Part shown: positions 36,076 to 50,014 of the stretch, piece by piece
Position numbering within the stretch: position 1 is the stretch's first letter
Layout of the letters: each line of letters starts with the position of its first letter
DNA from: Pithys albifrons albifrons
Lineage: Eukaryota; Chordata; Aves; Passeriformes; Thamnophilidae
Length of the DNA: 64,000 bases
Reading direction: 5' to 3'
Assembly (NCBI RefSeq): GCF_047495875.1
Contig: NC_092459.1
Span: 12,900,965-12,964,964 of the forward strand
The notes under the pieces: model-generated
Seen by the model: only the letters and a program-made list of their open reading frames with translations
Database searches by the model: none
Told to the model about the DNA's origin: nothing
Program-made: the position numbers and the translations under genes

Positions 36076-39000
36076 TCAAAGCATTGAAAACATTAAAACT
36101 GGTCTCGCATCCCACTTCTATGATAGTGCAGAAAAATCACACTTGACTTTTCCCATTTGGAAAGAGTTTTTCAGGTCTCAATTAACTTGTCTCTGAGCTG
36201 AACTAGATAAACATGCTGAAACAAAAACCCCACTGAATTCTTGCTGAGATGAAATAGCTGTAAAACTCTCTTACTATTTTGACAAAAAAACTTGTTTTCA
36301 ATGCCTGTATGGTGACTTTTATGAGCTTTATACTCTTTCTTTTACTAGCTTTGGAAATAAGCAATGTCATTCTTAAATAGTTTACTTCATTTATCAACTT
36401 AGATTCTCAGCTATTGTAGAATACATTTGTCATAATTTCATGTCTAAAACCAGATAATCTATTCTATTATTTGATTCTTACTGAAATCTGGTTTAAATAA
36501 ATATCTTCTGGGTTTTTAAAGCAATATAATTTTCTATAATGGCAAATTAAGTTCACTGTGGATAAATAAGAGAAGAATAGTAGTTGCTTTACTTCCATAG
36601 TAGTGGTTTCTGAACAATGCATTGCCACTCAGAAAAAGGATGCTAAAGTTATGATAGATGTAATGAGCTGTAAAGAGTTTGAATAGTGATACCAAAAAAT
36701 GTTGCTGATGATCGAGAGTTTTATAGAACAAAAAAAAACCCCTGAAGATTTTCAGAAGGACCTCACTGGGCAACACTTGGGCAGCAAGCTGATAGGTAAT
36801 TTATGAATAGATACAAAGTGACACATGGAAAAGATACTAATCCTGCCTAAGATGAATTTTAAATTACTTTTATCTATATAGTTAACGGATGGGATAGCTT
36901 TTGAAAAATTCAACACAGTCATGGTTAGAAGCAGGGATCTTAAAAATAAGGAGAGAAGCAAAGAACAGAAAAGAAATTGTCCTAGGGGGACTGGGCCCAG
37001 GCAGAAAACATCTCCATCTAGCACTTGGTGTGTGGGTTGGGTGCCCTCCACTTCCAGCAGCATTGGCTGGAGCTGCGAGACACACAGGGAAGGGCAGTGA
37101 AGGCTCAACACACCAGTTATTTTCAGGTCAGTAGAGACAATAAATCAGAGGCACTACAGAGAGCTCCAAAGTCCAGGTGGGACAGGGAAGTCAAGCAGGA
37201 TGATAATTACCTAACATGGCTCCTATGAGTTTTATTTAATACTTTCCAACTGGAGGACATGCAAAAAATATCTGTATGAAAGATCACCAGAGTTCCTTGC
37301 CACAGGTTACAAAAAGCTTATGGATACAAAAAATGGAGTTGCACAAACCTGGAGGAGGATGGGAGCCCACTGAAAAGTACTAACCTTGAGAAATACCACT
37401 TGTGTCTCTCAACAGATGGGAGATGCAGATGGAAAGAAGGTGTGACTGTGTTGCCACATACTCACTCTGTTCCTTCACTCTTTTGTAACTCTGAAAATCA
37501 CCATGTTTCTAGGAAGGGCTGGATCACCATCTTGACAGGATTGTGCACTTGAGCAATTCCTTGCACCTAAAACCATAACCTAAAATGTGCTGATAGTTGT
37601 CAGGTTTTGCCAGGTAACTCCATTCTCTAAGTATGATACCATGCAGATAGTGGAAACATCTCAGAAATTAAATAGGAAATACTTTAATGTAGAAGGAAGG
37701 AATGTTTATTTTCATTTCTATGTAATCTGTTTAATTCTGGTATTGCAGATAACCTTATGCAAGGTGCTTAAGCATATGGAATTGTGGAATGATATCAGAA
37801 AGAAATCAGAAAACCCAATCTAATAGACTGATTGATGCAATAGAAAAATGATTCAGTTACCAAAGAAGTCATAAAACACTGAAGCATCCTTGACCACTGA
37901 CTGCCTTCATTGCACAAAACACATTTTAGCATCTTTATGGATCAGAATTTAACCGTGACACTCAGAATCCAAATAGGACACCTACAGTTTGAATAGAACT
38001 CTACCCAAATAAGTAATTTAAATTTCCAAATTGACATCAACTTAGAAGGAACATAAAACAACAGAAACCCAACACTGCCTTCCACCTGCCCAGCCATTCA
38101 TAGTAACTGAATGGGCAACGGTGTGTAAGAAGAGTTTTCAGCCGTAGGAATATAACCTAGCGAGGTTATCACTGTTTTGCATCTTTAAATTAGTGAACTA
38201 CTTCTACACCTTACCACAGCAAGCACTGGACACTTTGTTGCTTAAGGATTTGTAGAGGTGTAAGTGCTGCTGGAGATACAGTAAGTTCTTTGCAAAATCT
38301 GGGTCCCATTATTCTCAAAGCATGTTATAACCTAATCCTTCATTGACAAAAGTGTCTTCACTCGGCCTCTTGGGATAGTGTGGACAGCAGCAGAGCTTGC
38401 TGTCTCCAGCTGTGGTGGCTGAACTGTGAAGAAGGGCTGGGAAACATGACAAAACCTGCAGCTGATTGCTGCATGTGAGAAGAGGGCACAATGAGCAGAG
38501 GCAAGCTAAAGATGACAAATAGATGGAGTAAGGGAAATAAAGGAATGTTTCATTCTCTCCATTTTTTCTGCCTTGACACCTCATTCATGACATTAACAAT
38601 ATCACCAAGCTCATATTTAGCACTTTATTTCAGCAATTCTCAAGCACTTTGTGAAGAGAGGCAGAACCCCTTCTGCTCCAGCCCATTTTATGCCAGTGCA
38701 CTGCACCACCCAGCATCACCCGTGCCTTCGGTGATAGCCCAAGTTCACATCTTAACTTCTTAAAGAGTCATACTAAGAACATGTGCCAGACATAAAACCA
38801 GTGTTAATCCAGCAGGTTTCAAGAACCAAAATGTTCCCAATTTAAATCTTCCTAAGTGTTCCCCTCCCTACAAAATTAGTGTTTTGCTGTCATGAAAACA
38901 CCTTGGTCTGAAAAAATATGACGCACTTGCCTGAAACCAATTTGAATTGACTAGACTGTCCACCATTGGACACAGTTCAGCTGTTAATAATGTGGCAGTT

Positions 39001-39412
39001 GACAGACAAGAGACATAAGCAAATAAAACATTTCCCCCCTGTGCTTTGCCATGATCTTGATTACTGGCAGTTTGGGAATTTCTTGATAATGTAAAACCAT
39101 CTTTCTGAATTTTTCTTCCTGCAATTTTAAGGTTCTCATTTCCTATTCTATCCACCAAAGGCACAAAGAACTGATGTCTCCTTTACTCTCTCTCTCTCCC
39201 AGCAGCCTCATATGAGGGTCACCATCAGCCTGCCATTTCTGTCATCCCTTCCCCAGAGAGGGTCTGCCACCCACCCTCATCTTCTTTATCTTCCCCCCAA
39301 CATGTCAGGACCTTATGTTTGTTATCACTGGCTCATCTCCTATATTTCTTTAAGGTTGTTTTGAATTTTCACCTGTTCACGAGTGCACTTGCAGATTCTC
39401 CTGGTTGCATGT
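36076..39412. other. Unique AT-rich sequence, no recognised feature
   Basis: No repeat or gene was recognised. A perfect 7-bp-arm inverted repeat lies at 38152-38169. Confidence 0.5.
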
Positions 39413-40026
39413 TGTCTTGGTTTGAGCTAGCAAAATGCCAACTCCCCCAAGTACAGAGAGAAAAGCCTCTTTCCACCCACCGAAGAAAGAAAGAAGAAGG
39501 AGAGGGGGAAACAAACCCCCTTCAAACTACCTTTATACTAACACCACATGTATTTTACAGAAAATGAAAAGAATTAGAAGAAATTACACACTTACACAAG
39601 CTAGAATACAGCAAGGCACAATTTCCCCACCCCTCAGCAAACACACAAATTCACAATTTGACCCCAAATCACTTCAGAAGATTCAGTCCCCAGAGAAACA
39701 AAGCCCGAGCAGAGAGGAGAGAACTAGAGCAACACATTTCACTTTCCTGTGATAACTGTGCATCAGTGGTGGGCCTGGTTCTCCCCATCTCCTCTGGGGC
39801 AGCATTATGTGTCCTCCAGAAAGGAGGGTTAAAAAGCAACTGCCTTAACCACTCCCACACTGGTTCCTGCTTCCCTGGAGATAATGTGGTAATATGGTAT
39901 GGAATACAAAATTACTGGCTAGAAGAAGTCAGCTGTTAGCTCAGCCCAGTTCAAGTCAGCTGACAGCTCAGGCCTAGTCTAAACTTTAAAAACTAAATTT
40001 AGGCCCACCTAGGTGAACCCATAACA
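39413..40026. mobile_element. Solo LTR of an endogenous retrovirus
   Basis: A 614-bp element with TGTCTTGGTTTGAG at the left and ACCCATAACA at the right, flanked by a perfect 5-bp target duplication CATGT (39408-39412 and 40027-40031). TG...CA ends and a 5-bp duplication are the mark of retroviral integration. Orientation is unclear: a TATAAAG on the minus strand (39532-39538) is late in the element, and no clear polyadenylation signal was found. It has no coding content. Its terminal motif (CTCAAACCAAGACA on the minus strand) resembles the end of the LTR at 30.6 kb. Confidence 0.86.
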
Positions 40027-40031
40027 CATGT

Positions 40032-43000
40032 TGTCTGCAGATTAACATGCTCAGACTGCCTTGATCCATCATCCAGGTAATCCCTGATGAACACAGAACA
40101 GAAGTGCATCCAAGATGGATGCCTAAAAGCAACCTAATTTCATTTTGAAATGAACCATTACCACATTTCATACACTATTATCAACTGTCTTCCCCCATAT
40201 GTTGTGGTAGTTTCAGCCAGACTATGTTTTCCTTCCTGGTCAGATGGGCCATTCACATGTAACATCCAAAGGCTGAGGACAGAATTTCTGATACCTGTAT
40301 TTCCCTTGAGCACATTGGCTTTTATCTAACTTGAAAGAGAAAATAACTGGGAATTTAAGAGATTGGGTTGTATTTGTTGATACCTATCTTACCTGATCCT
40401 TCCAGATGCTCTCCCACAGCTCACTGTTTCACCTACTTTCATGTAGGAGGGTGGTACCTTCAACTGGTTCATATGTGAGTCTTTTCTCTCACTTTTTGTT
40501 AAGTATACCTGCATGCTTCTGGACTTTCAAATACTTCATCCATCCATCATGGTCCTCACATTGCTTTGTTTTCAAAGGTGAAAGCAAGAATAAAGCTCTT
40601 AACTTCAGAGCTACCCTCTAACCTGGTCTCCTATTTTGTGTTGAAACCTTCAGTTGTTGATAGGAATTGTGCTTGCAATGAAGCGCAGTCTGAAAGGGGG
40701 ACTTTGGACAGTTGGGATGTGAGTGAGCTGGAGTATGTGGCCCCCTAAAGAGGCAGGAAAGGGATGTTTATGGCATGCCCACTCCCACAGCAGATGTCAA
40801 GCAGCTGAAGGATACCTCTGGAAGTGGCAGAGTAGCCAAAATGAGGAAAGATTTCCCAGGTAGCCCAGGAAAGTGTCATTCAGAGAAGCGTTCGCATGAA
40901 ATCTGATGGCCTTAGGGAGTTCCCATCTGTGGGACCAGACCCAGAGAGCTGACTCAAGCACACAGAGAGATAACCCCAGCCCAGGGAAACTGCTTCCTGG
41001 CTCCAGACCAATACTCCCTTATAATCTCTCAGTTAAATGAAAGTAAATTTGATGGAAGAATCCATCAAACCAAACCCCTAACCAGACAAAGGTCACTTGT
41101 CCCTCAAGAGTGCTGTGCACATACTGCTATTGAAAACAGATACTGTTTACATCATTATTAAAACCTCTCCACAAACCTGATGAGCAAAACCTCCAACCAA
41201 CTGAAATATTACAGGTAGAGGCAATGATTTTCCAGGGATCTTTTCAATGAAAATGCTGATACTATAAGCAACAAGGCCCTGGTCTGCGAGCCTTCAGCAT
41301 CTTTCTTGTTGACAGTAAAACATTGCCACCTTCGAAAGTATTTCAAGAAGTCACGATCAACCCCACCACCAGCTGTGGCTGAGAATGGATGTTCAGGAAC
41401 CCATCTTCAAGCCTGGCTGAAACCAGTGTGGGGTGCAATGGAGCCAGTGGATTTGACTGTTCTTCATCTTGCAGAATCAGACTCCCACTGACAGTGTATT
41501 TGGTAGATTGCCAACAAAAGTGGATTCAGCCAGTGAATGATAATCTCTGCATCTCATTTGAATTCCAAAAGGCCTGCTTCTTCCTGGTAATGACAGTCAG
41601 CAATAGCAGGGTAGCTCTGAAGTATTGAATGATTACAAATAACATTCACAAAATATCTTTCATCCAAAAGGACCATTATAATTAAAATTACCATGAAGTG
41701 ACAGTCTAGCCTACAACACCATAGTCTTGTTTTGCTCCCCCCTTTAAAGCCCCAATGAAGGCACTGAAGCAGAAAGTGATTCTCAACTCTCATTTACTAC
41801 TTCCGTGCCAGAATTTCACTAACAATTAACAGCATTACTGTAGCAGTGTCTTATTTTACAAATTATTTCACATGCATGGAAGAACAGACTTACCAGCTTT
41901 GGCAAACAAGAAGAAAAGGATCCACATCTCTTAAACAGAGAAAAAATCTAGATCCAACTGCTTAAGTCACACTGAAGTTAAACAGAAATAAATAACATTT
42001 CAAGCAGAGTCAGGCTTATGAAGTTACCTTCAGTGACCTTGTCCATGGCAAAGGTAGGAACTGATGCCTCTGATTTCAGTCCGAGGTTATAAGGACTTGA
42101 GAGCACAAACTCACAGTAAAAAAGGCACTTTATGCTCATTTGATCAGAAAAGTTCTCCCTTTCCTTCCTGGGGCAGAAGCTTCAATGTTAGTCCCTGATG
42201 GTCCCACCTGCTGCTAGAGCAGCAAAACCCAAGGGCTTTAACCATATCATGGAAGCAGAGGGGACGCTCAGGAGCCAGGCCAGGTTGACTGTTCATTCCA
42301 AAGGCAGTGCTAGAGATCAAGCCAACACAGCCTGGCTTTCTAAATAACATAAGGAAACTGTTGTTTATCCAGAGAATAAGGATATGGAAAAAAGTTTGAC
42401 TTGCTTCCACTGAGATTATTCTTGTATCCAAAGTCCTGTCACTTTGCAGGAATGGAGAATAAATAGCAACAGCGAGAGGGAGAAGAATGCAAGTTTGGAC
42501 ACTCTAGGGAGGCACAAGGGCTGCAGGACTTTGGGCAGGTCAGTGAGGGTTTTAGTGGGGAGCATCACAGGACCACTACTGAAGGACTTCTACTGGACAT
42601 GGAAAAGCCATTGAAGTTGCTGCCATGACTGGCAGTGCTTCAGGAAGCACTGCACATACGAATAGTGGTGAGTATATGAATAGATATGCCCAGCATTTAG
42701 CTGTATTTGGAAGAACTGAGGTAGAATCTGGGTGATTTTCACTAATTTAAGGATCTTCTGTCTCTTATTATGCAAAAGCACATGCTAGTAAATCATTCAC
42801 TGTAAATAAAACTTGTTTCATCCAAATGAAAAATAAAAAATAAAATCCTGGAAACGTTTCATCATTTGCTATATGGTAACTCGCCTATTTTATGATCCAG
42901 TCTTTATTTTGGCAAGTGCTGATTTCAACAGTTATGCTGATGGAGAAACCATAACTAGCTTAATCTTCCTGTCAGTCTGGGGGGCTTTGATAGACCATGT

Positions 43001-46000
43001 CTATGTTAAAGACTGTTATTATATTTTTCTTCTCAACTCAATTAAACTCTCTTTTATGAGATGCTGTATTTGTAACTACTTTCCCCTTCCTGAAATAAGC
43101 CATCATTCTGGTACAGTAATTACAACAATATCATTGAATCTGTATTCTCAGCCCATTTTTAAAATTGTTCCCATTTCTGAGTGAATGTTGGTGGGTAGAA
43201 ATGCTAATAGGATGGGTCTCTCTGGCTACACTCAGGCAGAAACACATGGATTGCACAGCACATCCCTTCAAGGGAAAGCAATTGTAAACCACCAAAGGGT
43301 GACACCCCCAAGCTTTTGTATTAGAATGATGCTTCCCTCAGCCCTGCCAAGCTGCCACCATTCCCAGAAGCACAACAGGATATAACCAACCACTTTTTTC
43401 CAGCTGGAAGTTATAGTTAAAATCCATCAATTCAAACTGGGAACAGGACTGAGCTGCATTCGTGAGACTCTTCAAAGGCGAGCACCGATCACAGCCCTGC
43501 AACTGACTGATAGCACAACCACAAGTGACTCACTTCATCTCCTTGTGCAAGAGCTTCCTTTCCAAAATTTGCCTCACATTTCACTACATGGAAGCTGTAG
43601 ACATTTTCTTGTGGAAGAGAGTGAACTAGTTTTCCAAAAACTGTGAGCTACACCCACAAACAACTCTTGAAATTAAGAAAGCATTGTGCATTTAAAATGT
43701 CGTTCTGGAAGTCTGAAGATTTCCATTTCAATGTTTTAGACAATTTAACAAAGGGAAAATGAGCTAAAAAAAGGAGCAGCACATATTAGGCCAAAACTTT
43801 TGACCCAGTTCTTCTCTAAGCAAATTTAAGTTTGTTGTCTTCATCAGTTCTTCAAGTTTAGGCTAGTTTCAAAAAACCTTAGAATATCAAAGAGACCAAG
43901 AGAACACATGCTACAAGAACTTTGGTATAAAGAAGCAAGAGCTTGTCTTACGCAAATAAATCTGCAGTTAGACATAGATGGAAAAAATTATCAATCCTTT
44001 AAAAATGTTTTAAAGATAATTTAAAATTCTCCAACAATTCCAAATAGTTGAGGAAGAAAATTTATTCATTTTCTGCAAAAACTGTTTTCAGCCTGTAGTT
44101 ACTGAATCAGAACCTAAATATCCCTAATTGTCTTTAAATGGCTTAGCATTTACCAGGCCTTTAGCAGAATGCTAACTGTTCACCTCTCAGCCACAGCTAT
44201 ATATACATATTCAGAAGACTTTTCATCTTTTTTGATGCAATATTGCATGTAGTGGGGCTGAAAATGGCTGGCTTTTCAACCCTGCCAGGTTGTATCATCA
44301 TACCAGTGGGGAAGGAAAAATGAACATTTATAACAGAATCACACTGTCAAAATCGGAACAGGAGTCCCCTCGAGCCATGAACTGGGCTGGTATAAGTTCC
44401 AATTATCACTTTAGTTATTCTTCTGTATCTCTTTTCCATATTTCCAAGGCTTCAGTTGCTCTATTCTTAAGAACAATGTTTTCAAAAGGAGCCCAGATGA
44501 CCACAGTAACCACTCATATGCAGGAATGTCAGCTTAGATTTGCGGAGGAATGCCAACTTATATTAAATTCAGTACATTTAAAGACCACAATCCTGCTGAA
44601 GATGTCAAAAAGAGGAGCTTTACTGAGCAAGATGTGGTCCCAGAAGGCTACATGGAAATGGATATTCAGCAAAAGCAGTGTAGAAAGCCCAGAATGTGGC
44701 GTTCCTTTAGGAGATTTTGTCTGGCTTTCGTTTCCCTTTCCTTTCTCATTATTTAATAGGTCAGGGAAGACCCTCCACAGGTTTTTCAAAAAATACCTTT
44801 CATGCAGACCCAAGTAGAGTCTTGCCCACTGAACAGGAAACATGCATCTTCAACAGATAATCATTGTTGTTCTGCTTTGTGACCCAGCACACACATCTGG
44901 TCAGGAGTCTAAAGGACAGCCTTAGTGTGCAGAACAAGCTGAGATGCTTTAGGGCATATTGTGCTTGGCATGGAGAAATAATGTGGGACGACCTGGGGGA
45001 AAAAGTTTCTCCATAATGCCACAGCATACTGCCTGACACACCATGATAACTTGACACTGCAATATGATTCTGTACAGAGGCATATTGAAGAAATATGTGA
45101 GTTTCACCCAAAATTTTAGAAATGCTGTTCATTCTGGCTGACTTCTACTCAGTGTCACTCAAAAAACTGTGAGAAAAGCCCCCAGATTCCCAGTGACAGG
45201 GCATAATGATCACAGGACACTCAAGTAGAATGTGTGTACTAGGAGGACTGGGTCTCTGGGAGGCTGTGCTGAAAACATGTCTTTCACCGGGTGCAGGCAT
45301 GCAGACCCTTTTTCAAAATAAAGTCTCTATCTCACCCAGGATCAGCAGCCTGAAGAAGGTAACCAGGAGAAATCTTCCTGGTGCCTGGCTGACAGCACAC
45401 AGGAATGAGCATATGAATATGAAAAGCAGACAGCAACTGCATGTCCCCCTGTCCCCAGCTGAGCTCTCAGGAAGAGCAAACTGGCTCTCCCTTCCTGCCA
45501 TCTGACAATGAATACATGTTTCTATGGGAACAAGGTTTGGCTTCCACACTTCTTCCATGTCTCCTCCTAATAACTTCTGAACCTTTGGCTCATCCCAGCC
45601 AAAACCTGACAGAAGAGAAAAAATTCAGGAACAATCTAGTTCCTCAAGTATCATGAACACAGGGGCTGAGCAAGTAGCAGAGTGAGAAAACATTCTGTAA
45701 GTGCCTTGACAAATGGAAAAGTTGTAATCCAAGCCCACACCTCAATGCCAGCTATGTGAGCCTTTCTATGATGTCCTTCTGTTCCTTAGGAAGAAGACAT
45801 CCACTGGGCCAGCAGTCAATCTGCAAACAAATCCACTGGAAATTAGGCTTCATCAGTACCTGTGCACACAAAATTGCTTGCTCTTTCTTATCATCCATTA
45901 GGTAGAAATTTAAATAGTACTTGATTCTGAAATCCTGAGGGATGAAAGATCAGGCTGATTGTCATGTTTGCTGATGCTGGACAGACTTTCTCCTCTGTTT

Positions 46001-46194
46001 TTAACCTTTTCTTCTCCTCATGATTTTTATTTGAATTTTTGAATTTATTTTCTATAATGGTGTAAACATTTGCAAACAAACTTGCATATGCATGCCTTTT
46101 CTTTTGCTCTAGTGATATGATCAGACAGTTAAAATTGTGAATGTCTGGGTGAAAACCTCTATGTTGTTCCTGTTCTCATGTTGTAACTCTGGCT
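40032..46194. other. Unique sequence with a few exon-like signals
   Basis: No recognised repeat body. Exon-like intervals at 40406-40474 (plus) and 41894-42109 (minus, two pieces) are described as findings. The 175-codon open frame at 44290-44817 (plus) is the longest outside GC-rich or repeat sequence, but it has no recognisable domain, and a second plus frame and a minus frame are open across it. Confidence 0.45.
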
Positions 46195-46374
46195 CCAGCT
46201 GCTCCTCAGGGAAGTGGTCATAGCACCAAGCCTGACAGAGTTCAAGGAGCATTTGGACAACACTCTCAGGCACATGGTGTAATTCTTGGGGATGGTCCTG
46301 TACAGGGATATGAGTTGGACTCGATGATCCTTGTGGATGTCTTCCAAGTCAGCATATTCTGTGATTCTGTGATT
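46195..46374 (+). mobile_element. CR1 LINE, 3' fragment
   Basis: CCTCAGGGAAGTGGTCATAG, CACCAAGCCTGACAGAGTTC, CTCAGGCACATGGTGTAATT, GTTGGACTCGATGATCCTTG and terminal TATTCTGTGATTCTGTGA identify the CR1 3' end of the same subfamily as 50926-51318. Confidence 0.93.
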
Positions 46375-49300
46375 TGGGAATTCCAATGTAGTCTGCGATG
46401 GGCTCAGAATTGCAGTTTCACTGCATAAGGCTCAGCAATATGCACAGTTACTTTTTCAGAAATTGCAGAATTTAATCCCAAGTGAAATAAGTACAATTAC
46501 AAACTGCTGTAGAAATTGTTTGACTTCACAGAATGGTTTCTGATTTTACCAACAGATAAGATCTTAATTTCAGGTGAGTGAGTCATGTCATAAAGAAGAG
46601 AGAAGGTCATACCGAGGGCCTTTTTTAAACTGTGTTGTTCACCTGGGGATGCTATGAAGGAATAGGGACAGGGCATAAGTGGTGTTTTCCCCTATGGCAG
46701 GTTCTCAGCTGACAGAACAACTGAAGTGTAACTGAACAAAAGCATAAAAGCTGCTCTAGGACCACTGGATATTCTGCCTATCAGTAATTTCGCATGTTTA
46801 AAATGGAGGATCCTTTCTACAGTGAGACAAAAGATCACCAGCTTGCAAAATTTGAGGTTTGACTGCGCTGTGAAGTCTTGGGACAGCCAAATGAGAGGAG
46901 AGGTGCTCAGAGCCACAAAAACTGCAGCCAGGACTGGCTGCAGCCCTTCCATTAACAGCCTCGGGCAAAAGACTTGCCTTTTGCTAGCAAGAGCCAAAGC
47001 TGATGGCTTGCATTTTGCAGTGCTTCACTTTCTGATTTTTGACTGCTGTTTGCACCATGTGAGCTTCTATATTAAACCACTGCTGCCAAAGCCTCAGGTA
47101 CAGTGGTCAGAGCAGCCTCAGTCCACATGCCACAGCTCATGTTCCTCAACTCACTTGTGACATGATTCACTCCTGTCCTTCATCCTCCCAAGACATTGTG
47201 TTAACTCCTGTTGTGTATCTTGCTTAACTGTGGCATCCCAGTCAGGGCAGGCTTTTATTCTTGCACATTGATAGTGACAATAACAGTTTAACAGGGCTAC
47301 AAGCTGCGCATTATGAAAGCAAAGACCCCAAAGGTTCCCCTACATCTAATAATAGAAAACAAAACCCAGTCTTGCCCCATAAATTTTGTGATAACATTGT
47401 TATACTGGATCACAGATATTAGTCTCCTCCTGGCATCCTCTCTTCCCACACTTCAGATACAAGTGATTCACTGAGGTCTTAAGAAATCAGCACAACATGA
47501 AACAGGATATATGAAACGTGATTTTTTTCCCTTGGATTTACTCATTTTTACAATATTATCAGAGGAAAGTCTCACAATAGTCCCAGATCTGTTTTTCCTT
47601 ACTAGCTCATTTAAATTGTCTCTTGGGTACCCTAACCTACTTTCTGAGACTATTCAACTGCCTTTCCTTGTAGCATGTTTGCTTTGCAAGTTTTTCCTTC
47701 ATAATAAGATTGAGTATTTTGCTCTCAGCTACTTCGGCTTTTGTTATCTCCTTAAATAGTACTACAGTCATTGAAATACACAACCTGTATCCTGCCTTAT
47801 GTCACAGCCTAAATAAGAGAAGCAGTAGGCTGGAATAGAAACACAGGCGTATTACAGTGCAGAAATGTCATTAGAGGGAGAGGAACTCAGTTCTCCTGCA
47901 ATAGTATGGCAATGTTTTCTACTTCATAAAGTAGAAGGAAAAATAGGAAGGAAAAATAGAGCAGTGTATTTTGACTTGTGAGTATGAAAGAGTTTTTATA
48001 TTACTCTTATTTGGAACATGGATGAAAGTATTTAAAGAGCTGTAATTCAGAAACAACCATCCTGTAGCAGTGTTTTGCTGGGCTGATGATCTTTCCTAGA
48101 CTTTCATGACCTACTGCTCGAGTATTTGTTCTGTCTATCCTCTACCAATGCCTTTTTATTAAGCTGCAGTTTATTATACTTTTGTCTTTCTCCTCAACTC
48201 TCTTTTGCACAGATCTTTCACCCTGGGACATTTCCTACTTTGTTTCCTCTGGAAAACAAAAGCAGGTGTTACATGGCTATTAACAAAGACCAGGTAGGTA
48301 AATTTTTCCCTCTTTTAAGTCTCGTCCTCTATGAGCCAGATAACTGCAAATTTTTAATTCTGTGGCATAAGAAGTAACAAAAAGACTCTTTAGTTGAAGT
48401 TTAGTTGTTAGTTGCTTTACTCAACCAAGTCACTCCACTGCAGGAAAGAAACTGTACTGAATAGCCAATGTCATGCAAAACAACATAGCGTTTTTAGCAA
48501 CTGTACTTCAGCAACTTGTCCTCTCATGTTGCAGGGACACCTGTGTATTTGGATCCTGAAGGACAGCAGACATTATAAGCATTTCAGAAACTGTAGGGTA
48601 TCTGTTATTTTCTAAATTCAACAAGCTGGTCATAATGGTGCAGCATTCAGCTCTGTGGAGTAATCTTTTGCAGTCTGGACTCATAGGCACAAAATAAATG
48701 CTACCAGTTTGAAAGTGTAATAATTCCTAGTCATGAAGGATTTCAGGATTGACAAAGCAAAAGTGTCAGTTTATTCAGTGGGATAATTTTCTTGACCAGA
48801 ATTTAGTGAAAGTGGACCAAGGACCCTAGGGCCTGGAGTACCAGTTTTTAAGTAAACACAGATGCAGAAGGCCATGGAGGTATCTCCCTAGCCCTGACTC
48901 TCACTGCAGAGAGGATCTGAGAACAGGGCTGTTATGGGGAAATGTTAATTTTTAAACTGTACCAACACAGACCTTGCCTGAAGCTACTCCTTGGCTCAAA
49001 GACCAGATATGTCTCTCAGCTGCCTGTTTGAAAGTGAAGCTGCATATTTTTGCACAGATATTCCATATCTGTACCTGCTGACAATTTCCTACTGCAATGC
49101 AGCCTTGCAGAGCTCTTCCAAGACCATGTCTCCGGAGGCTTCAGCATCAGGACTGGGGTAATATCCGACCTCTGTTTCTGTGGCTGCCTGATCCAAACCA
49201 TAGAGGACCTACTCTGAGGAACTGGCAATGAACCTACCTCAAGTGGATAGCTGGAACTCGATCTTCTGCAAGGAAAGCCCAACTTCCCCTCACTATTTTA

Positions 49301-49859
49301 TCTCCAGGTAAATGACAATACAATTTCTTTGCTCTGGGACTTGCCAGCTCAGGGTTTTCAGCACCTCAGAGGAGCCTGTTCTCTCTCTCAAATCCTTTGA
49401 GATTTTATCTGACCTTTTCATTGAGCAGCCACCCAAGCAACAAGCTTATTTTACCTTTACTGTCATCTGTGAGGAAATCTCATTTCAAATCTGCCAGGCA
49501 GAGGATCCAGGAAGCAGAACATAGAAACAAGCACCAAAGGAAGGGAAGCCAATGCCATCTTTGAGAAGCTGAAAAAGATGGACAAGTGTACGGGCACTAA
49601 AGGAAAGGCAACTCAAGGAGGAGGAATCAGGATCCCAAAATCTTCAGAGACTACTGCCACAGAGAGGTCTGACTGGTCAGCAGGGCAATACAAGCCATGC
49701 TTTGGTGTAGGACATGTGAGTACCCTGGTCCAGGGGGAGTGTTCACAAATCTCTGTCAAACACCTTTACAAGTCTAATGAGCCATGGTTCATTCTCCAGA
49801 CTTATGACAAACACAGGCAGGTGTGTGGACTATGACAACTAACACATGGAGTCAATACA
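46375..49859. other. Unique sequence with one candidate exon
   Basis: No repeat was recognised. A candidate plus-strand exon at 48213-48293 is listed separately. Confidence 0.45.
48213..48293 (+). other. Candidate internal exon, unidentified
   Basis: An unusually strong acceptor (about 30 pyrimidine-rich bases ending TTTTGCACAG at 48203-48212) is followed by 81 open bases and a good donor (CAG then GTAGGT at 48294). The interval is exactly 27 codons, so entry and exit phases are both 0. The peptide includes FHPGTFPTLFPLE and RCYMAINKDQ; no family is recognised. It is the best formed of several plus-strand candidates. Similar combinations arise by chance, including on the minus strand, so without transcript or conservation evidence this remains weak. 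Confidence 0.2.
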
Positions 49860-50014
49860 GTAGATATTCTGCCCCTGGAGGTGTTCAAGGCCAGGCTGGA
49901 TTATGCTCTGAGCAACCTAGTCTAGTGGAAGGTGTTTCTGCTGTTGGCAGGGGCATTTGAATTCTTTGATCTTTAAGGACCCTCACAACCCAAACCATTC
50001 TATGATTCTGTGAT
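49860..50014 (+). mobile_element. CR1 LINE, 3' fragment
   Basis: Contains CTGCCCCTGGAGGTGTTCAA, CTGAGCAACCTAGTCTAGTG, GGAAGGTGTTTCTGCTG, CCCAAACCATTCTATGATTC and a final TGTGAT: the CR1 3' UTR of a subfamily different from its neighbours at 46.2 and 50.9 kb. Confidence 0.92.
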
